The notes: generated by a model from the sequence alone, not told the origin. 64,000 bases of DNA from Amoebophrya sp. A120 (GCA_905178155.1 CAJINV010000004.1:1998391-2062390), one strand, 5' to 3'. Positions 24,401-34,990 are shown, numbered from the stretch's first letter. Numbers and translations: made by a program.

Positions 24401-26998
24401 CTCCGCCAAGAGCTTCAGCGTTTCCAGCACGTTGAGTCCCCACTTGGCACTGATTTCTGTCAGGGCGCAGTTGAGTTCCTTCTTCAGCCTATCGAATGCA
24501 AACATGTCTTTGTCTGGGAGAGTGTGATGCTGTTTGAGCATGAGGCAGAGGGTCTGGCATGCAAAGCCTAGCATCACAGGTTGTGAGGAGGTGTAAGTAG
24601 CGATGCCTAATCCACATCACAAATCCCCTACTTCGGTACTGACAGGAAATGAGCAACTTATTTTGCAGCCTATGCATGACAGAATGTTGTGTGATCCGAA
24701 ATGCGCATCACAAGTTTACACGTTTCCAGACCCGGACATATTTGCAATCCATACAGCACCTCTGCTACGTCGTTGTACTGGGCGAAGCCGGACGTATCCT
24801 GTGCAAAAGTATCGCACTCGTATAAATGCAAGTCTTGCATTACAAATCTTGCTCTTAAGGAAAACCCGCATTACAAATTGTATTTCTCATGCTGAGGAAA
24901 TTTGTAATGCATTTATACGAGTACGATACTTTTGCATTGCATAGGACGCAAGGGCCAGCAAGTCGGCCTTGTTCCCTGCGACGATTCTTTTCGGGAACGT
25001 GCCGTATCAACTGTAAAAATGTCTGGGTCTGGAAGATTCTGAAACTTGTCATGCACGTTTTGCATGGGCCACGATGTCTGTGATGCATGCCCTAGCATCT
25101 CAGACTTTTTGAGGGCTTCGCGATACCTATTCCGCATGACAAATGCCTTCTCAGCGTAGCAAAAATTGCATTTCCTTTGCTACTCATGCAATACAGATTT
25201 TTTTTGGAATCCAAATGCAGCATCACAAGTTGCATTCTTCCAGACCCAGACAGTTTTACATTTGATATGCCGGGCGTTTGCCGGATTTTCTGTCCCTCCA
25301 GGATCGCGGCTCTCGAGGCGGTATCAACTGTAAAAATGTCTGGGTCTGGAAGAATTCATGTTTGTCATGCTTGTCTGGCATGACTCTTAAATCTGTCATG
25401 CACGTTACCCAAGAGCTCCGTTTTTCTGTGATGCAGAGCCGCAGTTTGTCATGCTGAATAGGCAACACCTAGGAGCTCAGAAACTTGTCATGCAGAGCCA
25501 GTATTCGTAGCCTCATCATGAGACGCCACCCAGCATCACAAGTTTCCAGACCCAGACATTTTTACTTTTGATAGGCGGCGGCGACGTGGTGACAACCGGC
25601 GTAGGCCTCGCGCGCCAACGGCTCCCGTATGCTGGGGTGCTCAAGCGTTAATACGTTCCCAGCTGTTACGTAAATTTGTGATGTGCTCTACCATTGATTT
25701 AGGAAAAGTGAAAGGGGAAACCTTGCGCGGCTCCTAATACTCATTTGACGCGGCAAATAATCATAACTCCCTCCGTGAAAATAAAACGACTTCGAGAATT
25801 TGTCATGCGAAGTAGCCGTGTGGCCGCTGCACTGGTTCGTTCTCGTACTGTACTCGTTGTAATTTTTTTGCATGACAATGACAAATCTTGTGACAGCAAA
25901 CCATGTACACGTTTGAGACCAGTCTCATATCCCACATGGTGAGAATGTGCTCGAAGGACTCGTCTACGAGCAGATCGTACAAGTACAGGATCCTGCATGC
26001 TAATGCACAACTCCCCCTCTCCCTCATTTGTCATGCGAAGAGCCAAATTCTGTGTTGGCCTTTTGGCGATACTTGCATGGGAAGCTCTGCTCCAACAAGA
26101 AGAAGCCCGAGGTGCACTACGGTTCTTCGGGCACAAAGAGTTTGTCAGGCGAAAGTGCCATCTTGTTCCCTCGGGTTGTTTATTTCTGTTGCACCAAATA
26201 AAACGAATGCATTTATTCAGATGAACGCTGAGGGGGAGGAGCTGAGTTCACTATCATATTCCGTGCGGCGGCTCCTGCACCCCTACCTCGTTCGCCGAAC
26301 TTGAGCCCCCACCGCCGCTGCCGGACGCGGCGGTAGTCCTTGCTCCGGTGCTGCCAAAGACCTGGGCCCCGTACGATGATGTGGACGCAGCTGCTCCCCC
26401 TGCAGCGGCCGTCCCTCCGGTGGTCACAGTATCTTCCAGCAGCAGCTCCACCTCGACCCCGCTATCGAGTTTCACCACGACTACCTGCGTTTCCTCGGAA
26501 TGGGCCGCCATCTCCGCGAGGTCCTTGGCTGTGGTGGGAAGGTAATGCTCGGGAAAAAAGTCGCGGACGGCACGGCTATGCAGTTGAAACATTAGATATG
26601 TCTGAATCTGGATTTCGATTTTTTGTCAGGTCTTCATCTACGAAAATGCATCTTTAAATAGGTGTCGCCACCTTGTTGTTTCTCGTCGTCGTGCTGGATG
26701 TTCTTGCCAGTAGTTGGTCGTGCGTTCTTTTACGAGAAATGGAACTGCAATTATGAGTAGCCTGGAAGCACTTCTGGTACTGCCATGCGGTACAACAAGC
26801 GGCTACGTACTCTGGCACGATTCGTATCCGAGTACTATCAGCAACACAAATTTTCAGACCCAGACATGATGAAATTTGCAATGCATAACGGCTGAGAAAC
26901 GCCGATTTGCCGGTCTTCGCATCGCCGACCAGCAGGATGCGGTAGCGGTCCCGCAACTGGCGTAGCGGTCCCGCAGCAGAGGAGGAGGACGATGCCAT
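18418..26998 (-). CDS. Ras-like small GTPase fused to class-V aminotransferase (cysteine desulfurase / selenocysteine lyase)
   Basis: About 17 exons encode roughly 990 aa. The GTPase part (26998-24306) has [16 protein letters not shown] (P-loop), YLPTT (switch I), a Gly/Ser-rich insertion where DxxG is expected, [28 protein letters not shown] (G4) and [11 protein letters not shown] (G5). It ends at a strong donor (CCCAG|GTAAGTACTTAC). The next exon (24089-23994) follows TTTTTTTTTCACAG, matches in phase, and has no in-frame ATG before the first enzyme motif YLDYNGTTP. The enzyme continues with [78 protein letters not shown] (PLP lysine), [17 protein letters not shown] and [17 protein letters not shown] (catalytic Cys). 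About 12 introns are introner-like elements; three or four are ordinary. The family mobilises sulfur or selenium from Cys/Sec. Separate genes remain possible if an ATG exon was missed. Confidence 0.78.
18900..19096. mobile_element. Intron with one recognisable family A terminus
   Basis: The low-coordinate end reads TATCAACCACAAACATGTCT, a family A terminus, but no matching inverse is seen near 19096. It is a decayed copy or an ordinary intron carrying a fragment. Confidence 0.45.
19426..19689. mobile_element. Introner-like element, family A
   Basis: The left end TATGGGTTGCAAAAGGGTCT and right end CCCAGACATATTTGCAATGC are inverted. It lies in the desulfurase C-terminal half; the flanking repeat is unclear. 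Confidence 0.75.
20136..20334. mobile_element. Introner-like element, family D
   Basis: The termini TATGCATTGGAAAAGTATTT and the inverse ACGATACTTTCGCGATGTGG resemble the other family D copies. Excision joins GSQA to AAREEKLQK in the desulfurase. Confidence 0.72.
20528..22014 (-). other. Long (1.49 kb) GT-AG intron of the desulfurase gene
   Basis: The donor CACCT|GTATGG and acceptor GCGATAG|GAACGCG match in phase and join TAHL to NASQSVGK. The acceptor side begins (plus strand) TATCGCACGAAAAAATGC, like a family I terminus, so the intron may contain an introner remnant. The inside is partly AT-rich with GTCATGC-type words near 21745-21960. Confidence 0.7.
22075..22433. mobile_element. Introner-like element, family A
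   Basis: Long termini (TATCAACTGTAAAACTGTCT and inverse) and a perfect CCGCT target repeat. Excision restores VVQPIAEIARR. An extra ~75 bp of unrelated sequence lies near the right end. Confidence 0.87.
22523..22971. mobile_element. Introner-like element, family A, composite
   Basis: At 449 bp it is the longest copy. A third terminus-like sequence (CTTCCAGAGCCAGACATATA) lies inside near 22755, suggesting one element inserted in another. CGG flanks it. Excision gives [11 protein letters not shown] in frame. Confidence 0.75.
23017..23323. mobile_element. Introner-like element, family B
   Basis: The left end TAATCCTGTGTGAGAACGTC has family B sequence; the right end is decayed but ends TTTCACAGGATA. 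It separates NVSVT from YLDVDEHG. Confidence 0.72.
23665..23993. mobile_element. Introner-like element, family B
   Basis: TATCCAGAGTAAAAACGTCC and inverse GCTGTTTTTACACAGGGTA. It interrupts the first desulfurase motif between YNGTTP and VDARV. Confidence 0.8.
24490..24753. mobile_element. Introner-like element, family A
   Basis: TATCGAATGCAAACATGTCT and inverse, with a CAGC target repeat. It lies between G4 and G5 of the GTPase part. Confidence 0.85.
24795..24943. mobile_element. Introner-like element, family D
   Basis: This 149-bp copy is almost a perfect hairpin: TATCCTGTGCAAAAGTATCG against CGATACTTTTGCATTGCATA, with a second inverted pair inside. The GGACG target repeat is perfect. Confidence 0.9.
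25005..25267. mobile_element. Introner-like element, family A
   Basis: TATCAACTGTAAAAATGTCT and inverse, with a perfect TGCCG target repeat. Excision joins RQTPG to [13 protein letters not shown]. No GT-AG pair is available in the junction (see findings). Confidence 0.9.
25322..25573. mobile_element. Introner-like element, family A
   Basis: TATCAACTGTAAAAATGTCT and inverse, with a perfect GGCGG target repeat. Excision gives [14 protein letters not shown] in frame. Confidence 0.9.
25659..25907. mobile_element. Introner-like element, divergent
   Basis: CGTT flanks both ends and the termini are weakly inverted (CCAGCTGTTACGTAAATTTG against CAAATCTTGTGACAGCAAAC). Excision gives [13 protein letters not shown]. 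Confidence 0.65.
26001..26258. mobile_element. Introner-like element, family F
   Basis: TAATGCACAACTCCCCCTC and the inverse GGGGGAGGAGCTGAGTTCAC. It lies after the Gly/Ser-rich insertion of the GTPase part. Confidence 0.8.
26578..26887. mobile_element. Introner-like element, family A
   Basis: The termini contain ATATGTCTGAATCTGG and inverse CAGACCCAGACATGATG. The ACGGC target repeat is perfect. Excision gives [17 protein letters not shown], linking P-loop and switch I. Confidence 0.85.
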
Positions 26999-29011
26999 GT
27001 CAGTGTTGCATCACAACTTTTGATCTATGATAGTATGTCCTCTTCGGTTCAGATTTACAGCGCATTCACTTCGTACTTCAGCTCGATGAAAATAAATAAA
27101 TAAAATGCAGACTTAATATACAAAGATAGGTACAGGCAGTTCACTGTCCATCGTGTTCAAAAACTGGTCACTACCATCATAGCTTCATCGCTCCCTGAGT
27201 ACTTCTAAATAACGGTAAGGTACCAAAACGAAATCAAAATCGCTACCGTCTCCTTCAGGAAGAGGCGTAGGCCAACGTCTGGGCTGCACCTCGTCTGTGG
27301 GATCTACTTACTTCGTGAGAGCACTACAGTGGTACGGCTTCACTTCCTCTACTCGTCACTCTCCCTCTCGTCTTGTACTACAACTTATCAGGGGTAGGGG
27401 AAAACTATATTGAATTTTTCGGATCCTTCGTTTGCAACTGGCACTGGACAGATAGTGAGATTCGCACATGTTTGTTCACACGAAGACGAAATACGTAATA
27501 CGTACTAAGTACGCCTCGCGCTCGCCATGATCTCAAAGCGGAGAGAGAAAACACCCGAGAAGAAAAATCCCAGGTCGACATGCTGGTTCCTATGGAACCA
27601 CTGCGGCCTTCGACAGTCGCTTCATCGTGTCGGTCCAGCCAGGACATGATTCGTTCATCCTTTTCTCTCTGGATGTCATCTCAAAATGATCGCAACATTC
27701 CTCGGCGGTCGCGTTCGTTATTTTGTCCAACGAAAAGAAGTCCTGCAGTGCTGTTGAAGTAGGTTCCATTTGGAGGTCCTCGAGGATCAAAAAGCGCGAC
27801 AATTTCAAAAATTCATCGGGGCAGGGGAGGGGGCAGCAAGGGTTTTGTGGAGGGGCGGGATGACCTGTGTTAGTTGTAAAGATGCCTGGTGGCCGCAGGA
27901 GCGCTACCTAGTAGTTTTTCAACAAATATCTGCTTCTGGCGCGGACAGATTCTACTTGTTGTTCGTTGTGTACTGCCTGTACTAGTCCCTTCTAATTTTG
28001 TCGTTTGCTTCTGTTGTCTTCTAAATATCTTCCCCCGGACATAAAGAATACTTTTTGTACATGAAAAAACCTCGACGTCGGTCAAGGAACCGTTCCATAG
28101 TAGTACCCACACGGATCATGACCAACACGGATGACCACAGCTGCGACTGGACAGCGGTGGGATGATGGTGCCCAAAGGCAAAGTAGATACAGATTCACAT
28201 TATTCAAGTTTCAAAGTGTAATACAAGAAAGAAAGAGCCACTACTCTTTACAACTTCTCTTATAGTGAGGGCTGCAACGAAAAAGCTTTTCTAGGCAAGC
28301 CAATTGTGCTTTAATATTTGCGTGATAAATACAGTGGGTACAAGGAACAAAAGCAATCGGAAGATCTCCTGTTGAAAACAAGATTTGCTGTGGACAAGAA
28401 GTGTGGCGTGAATAATCATCCGGCAAAAAACAGGAGGTCGCTTCGTAGTATTTTATATTTATTTCATCCTTCCAGCAGACAAAAATAGAGCAATTGGAGT
28501 CGCTCTTGCCTTCCTGCTTTTTCATCTTCTTCGAAAGTAAGCAAGTGTAGAAAATGCTTTCAGAAGGTTGTAATCTAGGAGGTTGTTCATACGTCGCTGT
28601 GGATAGTGGCAGGCTACGTAACCTGCAGCTCCACGTGACGACCAAGTGACCTTGTTTTTTTCATAGCACACAGCAGCACCAGGCAATCTAAATTTCCAAC
28701 GCCGCTACATTCTTGTACAATTATATCAAGTCCTGTTTATTTAGGGTAGAAAACAACTTTGCATCACATTCAGTCCGTCGACGTTGACATTTTTTGTTCA
28801 GGAGAAAGAACTGGAGCCGGCTACTAACTAAAGGTCGAGGACAAAGATGTTGTGATTGTGTAAAAGAAGATATATAAAAGTCAAAGCTTCCTGCCGTAAG
28901 AGGAGGGGGCAACAGAGGAAGGAGTAGTCGCATCAAGTAAGTACTAGAGAAGGTGTTCATCAGAACTTTTTGTCGTCTCGACAGGCGCTCAACATCAGAT
29001 CTTGATGTTTT
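26999..29011. other. Intergenic stretch, AT-rich
   Basis: No gene is firmly supported. Minus-strand open frames at 27590-27808 (LILEDLQMEPTSTALQDFFS) and 28241-28645 (Cys-rich, 134 codons) are the best candidates, but they lack motifs and clear start or splice context. Confidence 0.45.
27590..27808 (-). CDS. Possible small or partial gene, unknown
   Basis: This 72-codon frame (KLSRFLILEDLQMEPTSTAL, then SLDKITNATAEECCDHFEM, then CPGWTDTMKRLSKAAVVP) has protein-like composition, while its reverse frames do not. It sits alone between the GTPase-desulfurase start and the ArfGAP end. No domain is recognised; it may be a leftover exon. Confidence 0.25.
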   Translation of the reverse strand: MKLSRFLILEDLQMEPTSTALQDFFSLDKITNATAEECCDHFEMTSREKRMNESCPGWTDTMKRLSKAAVVP

Positions 29012-32000
29012 TTACCGCTTCAAGTAGTTCGACAGCATGTCTTTCATCTTTTCCGCGTATCAAATGCAAAAGTGTCTGGGTCTGGAAGAATGCAAGATTT
29101 GTCATGCATATTTCTCATGTCCCATGATACCTGTAATGCTTGAACTAGCATCACAGATTTTTAGAGGGCTCCCTGATGCACCTTCCGCATGAGAAATGGC
29201 CTGTCTGTGTAGCAAAAGCTGTGCCCATCTTGCTGGCCAGGCAATACAAATTTTTTTAGAGTCCAAAAACAGCACGACAAGTTGCAATCTTCCCGACCCA
29301 GACATTTTTACATTTGATACCGCGCCCTGCCTTGCCATCTCCTGTCCCTTGTCCATGTACTGCGCCAGTTTGTCGCTGCCTTGCGATATACACTGCAAAA
29401 GCACCGCACTAGTATAAATTGCAACACAAAGTAGCTCAGCATTACAAATTGAATTTGTAATGCGGATTTCTTTGCCTTAAGTCAAAGATTTGTAATGCAT
29501 AAAAGCAATTAGTACGAGTACGATACTTTTGCACAGGATATGCGACCGCGGCTCTGCCTCGTCCTGCCCGAAGAGCGCCGCCGATCCGAACGCGGTCTTG
29601 TTTCGGAAGAAGGGGTCGGCGCTCGCTATCAAATGCAAATACGACTGGAAACTTGTGATGCATGTCAATGAATGATGAAAGCGCACTGTAATGCATCGCG
29701 AAGCACTACAGATCTTATTTTCGATTTCGTGGCTCTGTATTGTGCATTCTGCATGAGAAAGAACTGCGTTTATTCCGCATTACAGACAGGAGGAATTCTT
29801 CGTGACCACGCAATACAGAGCGCGGAGGCGTGCCAGACTAGCATGACAAACTCCCCAAATCTTCAAGACCCAGACATATTTGCAATGCATACTCGCCTGC
29901 GGAGCCCCATTGGAGACCGCGCCGTTGGAAAAGAGGTCGTCGGACCTGAGGGTTGCGTGGTTTGTTCATTTTTTTGTAGATATTAATTTGCTTTGTCTCT
30001 GCCCCAGCACGCGAGGAACATAATAAAAACAATAGGTACTTAACTCTTGGTACTTATTCTATCATGTTTTTCTGCATGGTCCCTCGCGCCGTCAACAGTC
30101 AAACAACATTTACAGAAAGCAACGGAAAAAAGTAAGTACCCGAACCCCTTTTTCTGGCTGAGTTGCGCGGAAACAGCGACTGGTGCCGGTGGCGCAGCTG
30201 CAGTTGATATGCACAGCAAATACTTCGTCAACAGTGTATGGAGCGTTTCTTGCAAGGGATTTTTAAGATAGCTTGGGTAGTTCTTGCACCACGCTGTGCG
30301 AATTATACCTCTTTGATGCATTACATTGGCAATAGAGCACGGAAGATGCAAGCAGATCAACGCTGTAGTTGGAGGTGGTGCAGCTACCACTTGTAGCAGT
30401 GTCGTGGTGACGCAGGAGACATCCACGGTTTCGTTAGATTTTATTCCATTTATTCCATGCAGCACTTTGATGCGCCAGAGCAGTAAGCCTGCCTACTCCA
30501 GATCAGATCCACAGTACGAGATACTTGCTTTCCATAGCTGGCGCGCCGAACCCAAACACCTGGGGCTTACTCGTGTATCCGGCAGAAAAAAGAAATTGCG
30601 CCAGTTCTTGTGTAACCAGTTTGTTTTGCACGACGATGCCAGATGACACTTAAATCAATACAATAAGCTAAAATAATTCTCGTCCTCGAAGTGGTACATA
30701 TGTACGAGTTTCGCAGCGACACCACGTACTTTGTAGCCACGGTATGTTGTTCATGCCGCTCCCACTAGCTGTTCACTTGGATTTGCTTTCCCGGATTGAA
30801 TTCGTCATCTGGAGTTTTCTTCGCAGAACAAAATTGTAATGCTGTAGCTGTACAGCAACTGCTGTAAACAAGTATACATACACGACTAGACGCACTTTTT
30901 TTCCCTGGATACTATCTCCTGGTCGGCCACTGTTTGAGCCTGTATTGGGACGGGACGTATGCCCTGCAAAAATTGCCCCGCGGACTTCGAGAGCGCGTAC
31001 TTTATTCTACGAGAATGCTGTCATCCGTGCCAGTAACTAAGTTGTCATTGTCGCCATCATAAATATATCCAATCAAGTATTCTTGTGGAGTTATTAACTT
31101 TGTCGTAATCACGCGACTGCACTAGCTTTGTCAAAGTATCATGCAAAATTTTGTCTTGCACTACACATTGATACTTCCGTGCGTGTAGAAATAGTTCTTG
31201 CGCTGGTCTCGTAAGTGATTTTTGCAGTGCATAAGCGCTGGCGTGGAGTCCGGCAGTCCATATGTGGCTTCGACAGGCCTGGAGTCCAAAACTTTGGTCT
31301 CTATCGGTTTTGTCGCTTCCTGTAACAATGTAGTTGAGGAATCCAGAAGGAAACTAAAGACGTAGATGAGCAAGGTACTTAGTTAGTTGCTCTGTCATTT
31401 CCTTGGCCTGGAATCGGAATCCGAATCGTGATCAAAAATCAATCATCAGCCATAATGATGATCAGTATCAGTATCAGTATAACGCATTATCCTGTTTCCG
31501 ATTCAACTTCTCTTTCAACTCGATGGAATCGTGGATGTGCGTGCATTACTATCATTGGTCTTTCTCCCAAGGGGTGGGGGTTCGTTAACGGGCTCGTTAG
31601 CGCAGGACGATGATCTTACACAACCCATTCTTGATACGTAGTACCGCATGACACAGCAACATCCCTGGCGTATCAACTGGACCGCCAGGCAGAAGCTGAA
31701 GCATATTTTCTTTTTTTATAGTTGTACTTTATAATTTTTCTACCTGTTCGAAAAAGTCGAAGTCGAAATCGTCCGCGAGTTCCGTTGCTTATGCATTGCA
31801 AATATGTCTGCGTCTGGAAGATTGCCAAGCCCAGGCTTGTCATGCATATTTTGCATGACCCATGATTGTCTGGGATTTATGCCCTAGCATCACAGATTTT
31901 TAGAACCCTTCCTGATGCCCATTCTGCATGAGAAATGCGCTCCCCGCGTTGCACAAAGAACTGGACTCCACTTATTGCTGGCCCTGCAAAAATGCAGATT

Positions 32001-34990
32001 TTTTTAGAGTCCAAAGACAGCATCACAAGTTCCGACCTTCCAGACATCCAGACATACTTGCAATTGATATTGCTTTCGCTGTGGCGATTTTGCCTCCGCC
32101 ACTGGCCGCGAAGTGCGTGGTTTCCGTCGCTAGTGTGGGTTGGTGGTCGCTGACGTGGGAGGAGGTTCTCCCGGGCGGGAGACTCATGGTCGACAACACC
32201 GGCGCAGCCTGGGCAGCTGTGCCAGTGCCACCTCCCGGAGGGCCGTTTTGGCTATCCGTTATCCCCACGGCAGGTTTGTTGAAGCCTTTGAAGGGCCTAT
32301 CCTGTGCAAAAACGACACGCGTGCTTACTACAATCCAGCACGAACAACCGATGGCCAAGTTCGAGGTCCACCCCGTGTGAGGTACTCAAGTCTTGGAACA
32401 AGATTTGGAAGGATTTGTTCTGCGGTCCTCTTCACCCAATGACAACTCTCCTTCTCAACATATTAGTCGTAGTATAATTCTTGACCATGACAAAGAGTAT
32501 TTTCACAAACGACTACTAGTAGAAGCCGCCCTGCATTTCAGAAGGCGCGTGCGGGAGATGCGCTGAGCGTTCAAACCTGCATGCCAACGCTGGGGCGCTG
32601 GGGACATCTTCGAGATTTTTTCTGCACAGGATAGAGCTCGTTCGCCAATTCGTTGGCCGTTGGTGTGTTCTCCGCCGAGAGTATCCAAAGGAAAGCTCCC
32701 CCCTCCCCATATCAAAACGAAATTTCTGATGCCGGGTTTGGATACGCAAATCAAATTTGTGTCGCAGAAGAGGAACGCACGCAGATCTTGAGCCTAGGAG
32801 GCGGCCTTTTGGTGTAGGCGCCTAGCATGGTAGACGGCTACCCTGTAGGCCGTACACCATTACAAATCGCCTGCATAACGGGGCGGACAGCCTGAGTGTG
32901 CCTTGTTGCAAGACAGACCCGATTTGTGATCACAAATCTGCATGACAAATTTTCAGAAGGATGCGTTTTCAGCATGGGGAGGGGGGATTTTTCCTTTTGA
33001 TAGAGAGGGGCTTCGTGCTGGAGTCGGTCAGCGCTGTGGAGATCATTGGTGGGGGCTGTGTCTGTTGCCCGGGCTGCGGGAACGTGGAGCTTGTCGCGGG
33101 CTCGAAGCTCGAGGTGGGTGGGGAGGGGCCGCCGGCCGCCGCATATGGAAGTGAGCAAATTTCCCTCCCTTTCGTTGGAAGGGATGAACAGCAACAGAGA
33201 TCAGGGCAGAAACAAATGTAGCTTCTGCACGACGAATATTCGCGCAGACTGTAGTACTGTATGGGTTCATTCCCACTTTGTCATGCAAGATAGCGTGCTG
33301 ACGCAGCAGCTGGAGTTTCGTTTTTGCATGACAAATGAGGGGGAGGGGAAGTTGTGCACTCTCATACCGCAGCTGCAGCAGCGACTTGTATACCCAGCGC
33401 CTGCAGGGGCGTATTGAGTGATTGAGTGTAAAAATTTTTATGGGCTCACGTTGATGTTAACCTCCCAGGATCATATCTTCAAACTAGATTGTTCAGAAAC
33501 TGAAAGTGAAACAGTACCAACATTATAATTTCACTCACCTTGCATTGCGTGTGCGTTTCCTTTTCCAGCTGCTGGCGATACTTTCGGGTATGCAAGGAAA
33601 AAGAGAGGTCGTGCACTGAAAGAACTTCTTCTGCCTTTGCAAAACCCTTCTACCACACGGACTCTTAGCTTCTTTCGAATATGGACCAGCATGATGACGG
33701 ATTACGACTCAATAGCACTGCTTCAGTACTGATAGATACTACACAGAAAAATTCAGCGCATGGAAGTACTTCTACCAGGAGGTACATCTTCATTTCTGGA
33801 ACGAGTACGAGAACTTACATACTTACTATTCTCTACGGCAGAAGTTGTTCAACACACCTCCCCCGCGCAGTTGGTTTCTTGCTCGGATACAGAGTGCTTT
33901 TGTCGTAGTAGTCGCACTGTGTTGTGTTGTGTTCTTGATCATGTGTACTAAAACTCACAATTGCTGGAAGGACTTGAGCTCCGAATCCTCTTGAAGTAAT
34001 ATCTTATCCATGAGCAGCAAGAAAAGTTACACACTTTCTCAGTGAACAATTTTGCAAACCGAATGACCATAGGTGTTGTGCCAAAACTATACCTTCCTGC
34101 CGCTGCCATCGGCATCTTTCCTCTTCCCCTCGATGCCGATGGATTTTAGATAGCTCCGCGCCTTTCCGTATCCGGTGTAAAAACGTGCTTACCCACCCTA
34201 TTGTCAAAGTGGGATTTCTGCAAGACAACCTCATGAGGTTTGGGACGGAGGAGTCACGCGTGACAAAATGATCCGGTCCGTCGTGCAGTACTGACGAGCA
34301 AGCGCATTGCGAAGGAGCCATCTGCTTATCTTATTTACAGCATTACGCATTTTCTAAAACGTTCAAACATGGGGACGCAGCGCATCACAAATGTTCAGTC
34401 CCTGTAGATGCAAATCTGCATGACCAGCACAACTCTGGCGTGGGTACTCCTAGTTTTTGTCCAGGATATTCCGTTTCCGCCCACAATCATCTGCACCAAT
34501 TGCTCCTTGGTGAAGCTGTCCAGCTCAACACTCCGCACAAAACTTATGTGCACCCCCATGCGGCGGTGCTCCCCAGAGCAGACGAGGCACACGTAGCACC
34601 TGGTGTGAGCAAAATTCCAGTCTTTTTCCATGAACTCAATGAACTGGCTCCTGCCCTTCACGTGTAATATTTGTCACATTGATCTCCAAAAAAACGAAAC
34701 GAGTCCTGATAGCGGGAAAGAAATTATCACCATACGTATCATCAAACTTTCGGTGATGTAGTTATCCTCCTGTGCCGATAGTACAGTGCCATGCATGACC
34801 TTCAAAAGCCGGCGCATGGGATGTGAAGATTTTCTTGAACGTAGCAAGCACCAAATAGTCCTCCTTACCCATGGCTGAGCGAGAGCCAGGTCGGATTTCT
34901 CGCCGGGCAGTCGAAGCAGGTGCGGTTTTCTTGTCTTGCCCTTAACTTCCGGAAGATCTGGGTGCGAAGCTCGTCGGGCACGTAACCCTT
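29012..34990 (-). CDS. ArfGAP-domain GTPase-activating protein
   Basis: The zinc finger is split by a canonical intron (34600-34866): exon 34990-34867 gives [19 protein letters not shown] and exon 34599-34469 gives [40 protein letters not shown] and GN. CX2C-X16-CX2C and the Arg of EHRRMG, the catalytic-type arginine, are present. [18 protein letters not shown] and [14 protein letters not shown] complete the domain. The rest is low-complexity with family-typical patches: [52 protein letters not shown] and the C-terminus [20 protein letters not shown]...NYLKR, like ARFGAP1-3. Such proteins stimulate Arf GTP hydrolysis at Golgi/COPI membranes. Eight introns are introner-like elements. The first coding exon (start ATG) was not resolved and may lie up to about 35475. 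An alternative end exists at 31161. Confidence 0.85.
29058..29319. mobile_element. Introner-like element, family A
   Basis: TATCAAATGCAAAAGTGTCT and inverse, with a perfect CCGCG target repeat. Excision gives [12 protein letters not shown] at the ArfGAP C-terminus. Confidence 0.9.
29387..29540. mobile_element. Introner-like element, family D
   Basis: A near-palindromic 154-bp copy (CACTGCAAAAGCACCGCACT against CGATACTTTTGCACAGGATA) with a perfect TGCGA target repeat. Confidence 0.88.
29627..29891. mobile_element. Introner-like element, family A
   Basis: TATCAAATGCAAATACGACT and inverse, with a perfect CTCGC target repeat, between APQAS and ADPFFRNK. Confidence 0.9.
29975..31225 (-). other. 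Long ArfGAP intron, boundaries approximate
   Basis: About 1.25 kb between the exon encoding [12 protein letters not shown] and the exon encoding [11 protein letters not shown]. It starts near TATGCACTGCAAAAATCAC, which resembles an introner terminus, and the acceptor is probably CCCTCAG. No other gene is supported inside. Confidence 0.5.
31790..32069. mobile_element. Introner-like element, family A
   Basis: TATGCATTGCAAATATGTCT and inverse, with a perfect TTGCT target repeat, in the ArfGAP gene. Confidence 0.88.
32298..32633. mobile_element. Introner-like element, family B
   Basis: TATCCTGTGCAAAAACGACA and inverse TTTTTTCTGCACAGGATA. The target repeat is imperfect (GGGCC / GAGCTC). In the ArfGAP gene. 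Confidence 0.78.
32682..33002. mobile_element. Introner-like element, family C
   Basis: TATCCAAAGGAAAGCTCCCC and inverse GGGGGATTTTTCCTTTTGAT, with a perfect GAGAG target repeat. Excision gives [11 protein letters not shown]. Confidence 0.9.
33144..33366. mobile_element. Introner-like element, family F
   Basis: TATGGAAGTGAGCAAATTTC and inverse GGAAGTTGTGCACTCTCATA, with a perfect CCGCA target repeat, within an Ala-rich ArfGAP segment. Confidence 0.88.
34169..34468. mobile_element. Introner-like element, family B
   Basis: TATCCGGTGTAAAAACGTGC and inverse, with a perfect TTCCG target repeat. Excision rejoins [12 protein letters not shown] in the ArfGAP domain. Confidence 0.9.

Noticed and set aside
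28241-28645. 134-codon Cys-rich minus frame
   Set aside because: No motif, no start or splice context, AT-rich surroundings; could be chance. Noted only as a weak candidate.
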